Origin: Methylocystis bryophila
GTDB taxonomy: Bacteria > Pseudomonadota > Alphaproteobacteria > Rhizobiales > Beijerinckiaceae
Assembly: GCF_027925445.1 (NCBI RefSeq)
Contig: NZ_AP027149.1
Location: 4,042,501-4,106,500 of the forward strand
DNA length: 64,000 bases
Direction of reading: 5' to 3'
Part shown: piece after piece, positions 61,050 to 64,000 of the stretch
Layout of the letters: each line of letters opens with the position of its first letter
How positions within the stretch are numbered: the stretch's first letter is position 1
The notes under the pieces: model-generated
What the model saw: the letters and a program-made list of their open reading frames with translations, nothing else
What the model was told of the DNA's origin: nothing
Database searches by the model: none
Made by a program: the position numbers and the translations under genes

Positions 61050-61230
61050 GAATGATGGCAGGTCTCCTGGCTCGCGGGTCACCGTCTTGGACCGCCTTCC
61101 CAGGGATGCACCCCAGTGGCTTCATGGCCCTAAGACTCACCGCTTACAGTTGCGGGGGCAGCCCCGGCATTGCGCAATTCTGCGCGCACCGGCTTCCCTT
61201 TTGATCCCCGAAGGGAACCATCGATTGAAA
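61050..61230 (-). ncRNA. Cobalamin riboswitch
   Basis: The minus strand carries the conserved cobalamin-riboswitch blocks in order: GGTTCCC, AAAAGGGAAGCCGGTG, GCCGGGGCTGCCCCCGCAACTGTAAGC, GAGTC, AAGCCACTG, GGGAAGGC and the B12 box GACCCGCGAGCCAGGAGACCTGCC. It ends about 130 bases before the receptor ATG. An inverted repeat GAACCATCGA/TCGATGGTTC at its 5' edge may form an extra stem. Ligand binding should repress the salvage operon. Confidence 0.95.
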
Positions 61231-61348
61231 TGTGCGCTCGATGGTTCAGTCTTGTCAAGCTCCAGGGATCGCGCCCCGCTCGCTCCGCTTCTCCAGCGCT
61301 CTATTCGCTCAGAACGCGGGCGCGAGTGCTGGGACCGTCCGCTATCGC

Positions 61349-61693
61349 TTATTGTTCGATCGCGCCGCCGCTGTTCTTCCAGCCGCCCGTGCCCAGCGCA
61401 TAGTGACAGATGTCTCGGCAACCGGCGTCCAGCGCCTGCTGCAGCGCCTTCGCCGAGCGGCCCCCCGCCTGACAGATCAGCACGACGGGCTTGCCCTTCG
61501 GCAAAGCGGCTGGCGAAAATTTCGACAGCGGCATGTTGACGGCGCCCGGAACATGGCCCGCCGCATATTCATGCGGCTCGCGCACGTCGACGATCGCGGC
61601 TGTCTTTTGCGAGACCGCTTGCGTGAAGGCGCCGTGCTCGATCGTCGGCAGCGCGCCGCCTCCTTGCAGCTTCGAGAGTAGTCCTCCGAACAT
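61349..61693 (-). CDS. Single-domain rhodanese
   Basis: A 114-residue protein. The rhodanese core IVDVREPHEYAAGHVPGAVNMPLSKF is followed by the active-site loop ICQAGGRSAKALQQAL with Cys74. The end GTGGWKNSGGAIEQ is typical of YgaP-like small rhodaneses. These transfer sulfane sulfur. It is the third gene of a unit with the RND permease and AhpD-like gene. Confidence 0.9.
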   Translation of the reverse strand: MFGGLLSKLQGGGALPTIEHGAFTQAVSQKTAAIVDVREPHEYAAGHVPGAVNMPLSKFSPAALPKGKPVVLICQAGGRSAKALQQALDAGCRDICHYALGTGGWKNSGGAIEQ

Positions 61694-61711
61694 CGTCTCC
61701 TCCTTGGGAAT

Positions 61712-62074
61712 TTAGACCTCCGCCTTGGCGGCGGCGAACTGCGAATAGGCTGCGAGCGCATGGCTCGCATACATGGCGGAGGGGCCCGCGCCCATGTAGA
61801 TCGCCATGCCGAGCGTCTCTAAGATTTCATCGCGAGTCGCGCCGCGGTCCACGGCCGCCTTCACATGGAAGGCGATGCAATCGTCGCATCGCGTCGAAAC
61901 CGCCACCGCGATGGCGATCAGCTCTTTCGTCTTCGCGTCGAGGGCCTTCGCCGCGCTCGCTGTCACGGCGAGGGAACCGAAGGCCTTCATCACCTCGGGC
62001 GCGCCCATGCGCAGCTCCCGCAAATCGGCGCTGAGAGATTTCGTCAGCTCCGGCCAATCCTGAATTTGAACCAT
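61712..62074 (-). CDS. AhpD-like / carboxymuconolactone decarboxylase family protein
   Basis: A 120-residue protein. ELIAIAVAVSTRCDDCIAFHVKAAVDRGAT has the redox motif Cys63, Cys66 and His70. It is of the short single-domain AhpD-like class, which handles peroxides or acts as a thiol reductant. Its start overlaps the RND permease end by 31 bases, and the rhodanese follows 18 bases later. The set suggests a sulfur or redox stress function. Confidence 0.88.
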   Translation of the reverse strand: MVQIQDWPELTKSLSADLRELRMGAPEVMKAFGSLAVTASAAKALDAKTKELIAIAVAVSTRCDDCIAFHVKAAVDRGATRDEILETLGMAIYMGAGPSAMYASHALAAYSQFAAAKAEV

Positions 62075-64000
62075 GGTTTGTCCTCCTTGCCAGGCGGGGG
62101 TAGTTCATCGTCGCGCAGCACGACATAGATCGCTGGGATCACCAGCAGCGTCAGCGCCGTGGACGATGCGAGACCGAACACGAGAGAGATCGCCAATCCC
62201 TGAAAAATGGGATCGGTGAGGATGAAGGCGGCGCCGATGATCGCGGCGGCCGCCGTCAGGAAGATCGGCTTGAAGCGCACCGCGCCAGCCTCGATCAAGG
62301 CGGCCCGCAGGGGCATGCCTTTCTCGCGCAGATGTCGAATGAAATCGACAAGCAGGATGGAGTTGCGCACGACGATGCCGGCAAGCGCAATGAAGCCGAT
62401 CATCGACGTAGCGGTGAAGGCGGCGCCGAAAATCCAGTGCCCGAACATGATGCCGACCAGCGTCAGCGGCACCGGCGCCAGAATGACCAGCGGCAGCTTG
62501 AAGGAGCCGAATTGCGCGACCACCAGGAGATAAATGCCGAGGAGCGCCACCATGAACGCCGCGCCCATATCGCGGAAAGTCACATAGGTCACTTCCCACT
62601 CTCCGTCCCACAGCAGCGTAGGCTTCGAATCGTCGAGCGGCTGCCCGTGATATTTGATCGTCGGCGGGCCTTCCTTGCCCCAATCCATCGCCTTGATCTG
62701 ATCCTCGACGGCGAACATCCCGTAGATCGGCGCCTCGAAACGCCCTGCAAGCTCGCCTGTGATCATCTCCGCAAATCTTCCGTCGCGACGGAAGATCGGA
62801 TAGGAGCTGAGCTCACGCGTCACTCTGACGACGTCGCCCAACTCCACATTGGCGCCTTGGCGGACGGTGCCTCCCGCGGGCAAGGGGGTTGAGAGGATAC
62901 GCTCGTTTTCGGCCATCGCTGAACGTGGCAGCGCGACCGTGATGTCGACAGGTTTTGCTCCGCCGCCGCGCTGCGAGTAGCCGATCTTCACCCCGCCCAC
63001 GAGCGCGGCAATCGTGTCATAGACCGCCTGCTGCTCCACGCCGTGAAATTCGAGCGACTCTTGATCGATGGAATAGCGCAGCCGCTCTTGCCGAACGCCG
63101 AAACTGTCGTCGACGTCGACGATGAAGTCGACCGCCTCAAAAGCTTGGCGTACCCTCGTCGCGATCTCGCGACGCGCCTCCGCCGTAGGTCCGTAGATTT
63201 CGGCGAGCAGAGTTGAAAGCACCGGCGGTCCCGGCGGGACCTCGACGACCTTGATCGAGGTGCGCGCCGGCCTCTCCAATCCATCGAGACGCTTGCGGAT
63301 GTCGAGCGCGATCGCGTGGCTTGCCCGCTTTCTCTCGTCCTTGGACAAAAGATTCACCGCGAGATCGCCCATATTGGGCGCATTGCGAAGATAGTAATGG
63401 CGCACGAGGCCGTTGAAATTGAACGGCGCCGCTGTGCCGGCGTAGGACTGGATCGAGGTGAGCTCCGGCAAGTCCTTCAATCTTTCCGCCGCGGCCGTGA
63501 GCAGCCGGTCCGTCGCTTCGAGCGAAGCGCCACGCGGCAAATCGACGACGACCGCGATTTCCGACTTGTTGTCGAAAGGCAGGAGCTTCACGCGAACGCT
63601 CTTGGTCACAAAAAGGCCGAGCGCCGCCAGAGTCGCGAGCCCGACAAAAAGCAGAAAGCGCTTGGAGTTTTCTCGGCCCTTCAACAAACGCGAGGCGACG
63701 CCTTTATAGAAGCGCCCCATCACGCCGGGGTCAGGCTCCAAATTCTCCGGCCCCAAGTGCTCATGGGCCTCCATTTTCTCGAAGCGGCTTCGCGCGATCA
63801 TCATCAAGAGCCATGGCGTGATGGTCATGGCGACGAAGAAGGAGAACACCATTGCGAGCGAGGCGTTTGCCGGGATCGGGCTCATATACGGGCCCATCAG
63901 GCCGGAAACGAAGAGCATCGGCAAGAGCGCGGCGACGATCGTGAGCGTCGCAACGATTGTCGGATTGCCAACCTCCGCGACGGCCTCGATTGCCGTCTCG
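62044..64000 (-). CDS. RND efflux permease (5' end beyond window)
   Basis: The frame stays open to the window edge; the apparent start at 63924 is an internal TTG. The visible 650 residues are the C-terminal two-thirds of an AcrB/CzcA-class permease. The end of the first helix bundle (IVATLTIVAALLPMLFVSG, FSFFVAMTITPWLLMMIA) leads to a large periplasmic loop and a second bundle (FMVALLGIYLLVVAQFGSFKLPLVILAPVPLTLVG, SMIGFIALAGIVVRNSILLVDFI, FLTAAAAIIGAAFILTDPIF). Its partner adaptor and outer-membrane genes would lie outside. The substrate is unknown. Confidence 0.9.
   Translation of the reverse strand, partial: ETAIEAVAEVGNPTIVATLTIVAALLPMLFVSGLMGPYMSPIPANASLAMVFSFFVAMTITPWLLMMIARSRFEKMEAHEHLGPENLEPDPGVMGRFYKGVASRLLKGRENSKRFLLFVGLATLAALGLFVTKSVRVKLLPFDNKSEIAVVVDLPRGASLEATDRLLTAAAERLKDLPELTSIQSYAGTAAPFNFNGLVRHYYLRNAPNMGDLAVNLLSKDERKRASHAIALDIRKRLDGLERPARTSIKVVEVPPGPPVLSTLLAEIYGPTAEARREIATRVRQAFEAVDFIVDVDDSFGVRQERLRYSIDQESLEFHGVEQQAVYDTIAALVGGVKIGYSQRGGGAKPVDITVALPRSAMAENERILSTPLPAGGTVRQGANVELGDVVRVTRELSSYPIFRRDGRFAEMITGELAGRFEAPIYGMFAVEDQIKAMDWGKEGPPTIKYHGQPLDDSKPTLLWDGEWEVTYVTFRDMGAAFMVALLGIYLLVVAQFGSFKLPLVILAPVPLTLVGIMFGHWIFGAAFTATSMIGFIALAGIVVRNSILLVDFIRHLREKGMPLRAALIEAGAVRFKPIFLTAAAAIIGAAFILTDPIFQGLAISLVFGLASSTALTLLVIPAIYVVLRDDELPPPGKEDKPWFKFRIGRS

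Overview
The window looks like chromosome from an alphaproteobacterial methylotroph, most likely a type II methanotroph of the Methylocystis/Methylosinus kind. Support comes from a complete mxaFJGIRSACKLD methanol dehydrogenase operon, a PqqA precursor peptide, a lanmodulin-like protein, the alphaproteobacterial chromatin protein GapR, Hyphomicrobiales-type DUF2778 and ECF41 genes, high GC content, and dispersed palindromic repeats. No methane monooxygenase gene lies in the window, so methanotrophy itself is inferred.

Layout. 0-7.1 kb: a truncated cytochrome b561, a TonB-dependent receptor, an Omp25-like barrel and a tonB-exbB-exbD energy module. 7.4-18.6 kb: an Rrf2 regulator, ribA, then a group of exported enzymes (arylsulfotransferase-like, HbpS/GlcG-like, PepSY membrane protein behind a truncated Fae fragment, sorbosone-dehydrogenase-like, metallo-beta-lactamase fold). 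Three promoters in this group share the operator TCATA-N9-TATGA. GapR and a helix-hairpin-helix protein follow. 19-21.3 kb: a STAND/TPR protein with a degenerate P-loop. 21.7-27.7 kb: a second iron-type uptake unit (Fiu-like receptor, two PiuC-type hydroxylases, exbB, exbD, tonB). 27.8-34.6 kb: small secreted proteins, a tRNA-Glu(CTC), a DUF2778 protein, and an AhpD-like/ECF41 pair with a consensus ECF41 promoter.

35-55.7 kb is the methylotrophy core. A TonB receptor, a small secreted protein with an acidic loop, a divergent lanmodulin homologue, a dihaem cytochrome c and a membrane-anchored protease precede mxaF. The mxa operon then runs to mxaD and a beta-propeller protein, followed by a divergent NarL-type regulator and histidine kinase pair and a 25-residue pqqA. 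The motif TTTCCCR-N7-CGGGA, or a one-base variant of it, lies before the TonB receptor, between lanmodulin and the cytochrome, between regulator and kinase, and before pqqA. mxaF itself has a related perfect inverted repeat.

55.8-61.2 kb is a cobalamin-riboswitch-controlled salvage operon (TonB receptor, two uncharacterised small proteins, a membrane protein, CbiZ and PduO). 61.3-64 kb holds a rhodanese, an AhpD-like protein and an RND permease cut by the window end.

A roughly 115-bp palindromic repeat occurs in four full copies whose same reading frame is open throughout. One copy lies inside the ATPase domain of the kinase beside the mxa cluster, in frame, much like the Rickettsia palindromic elements.
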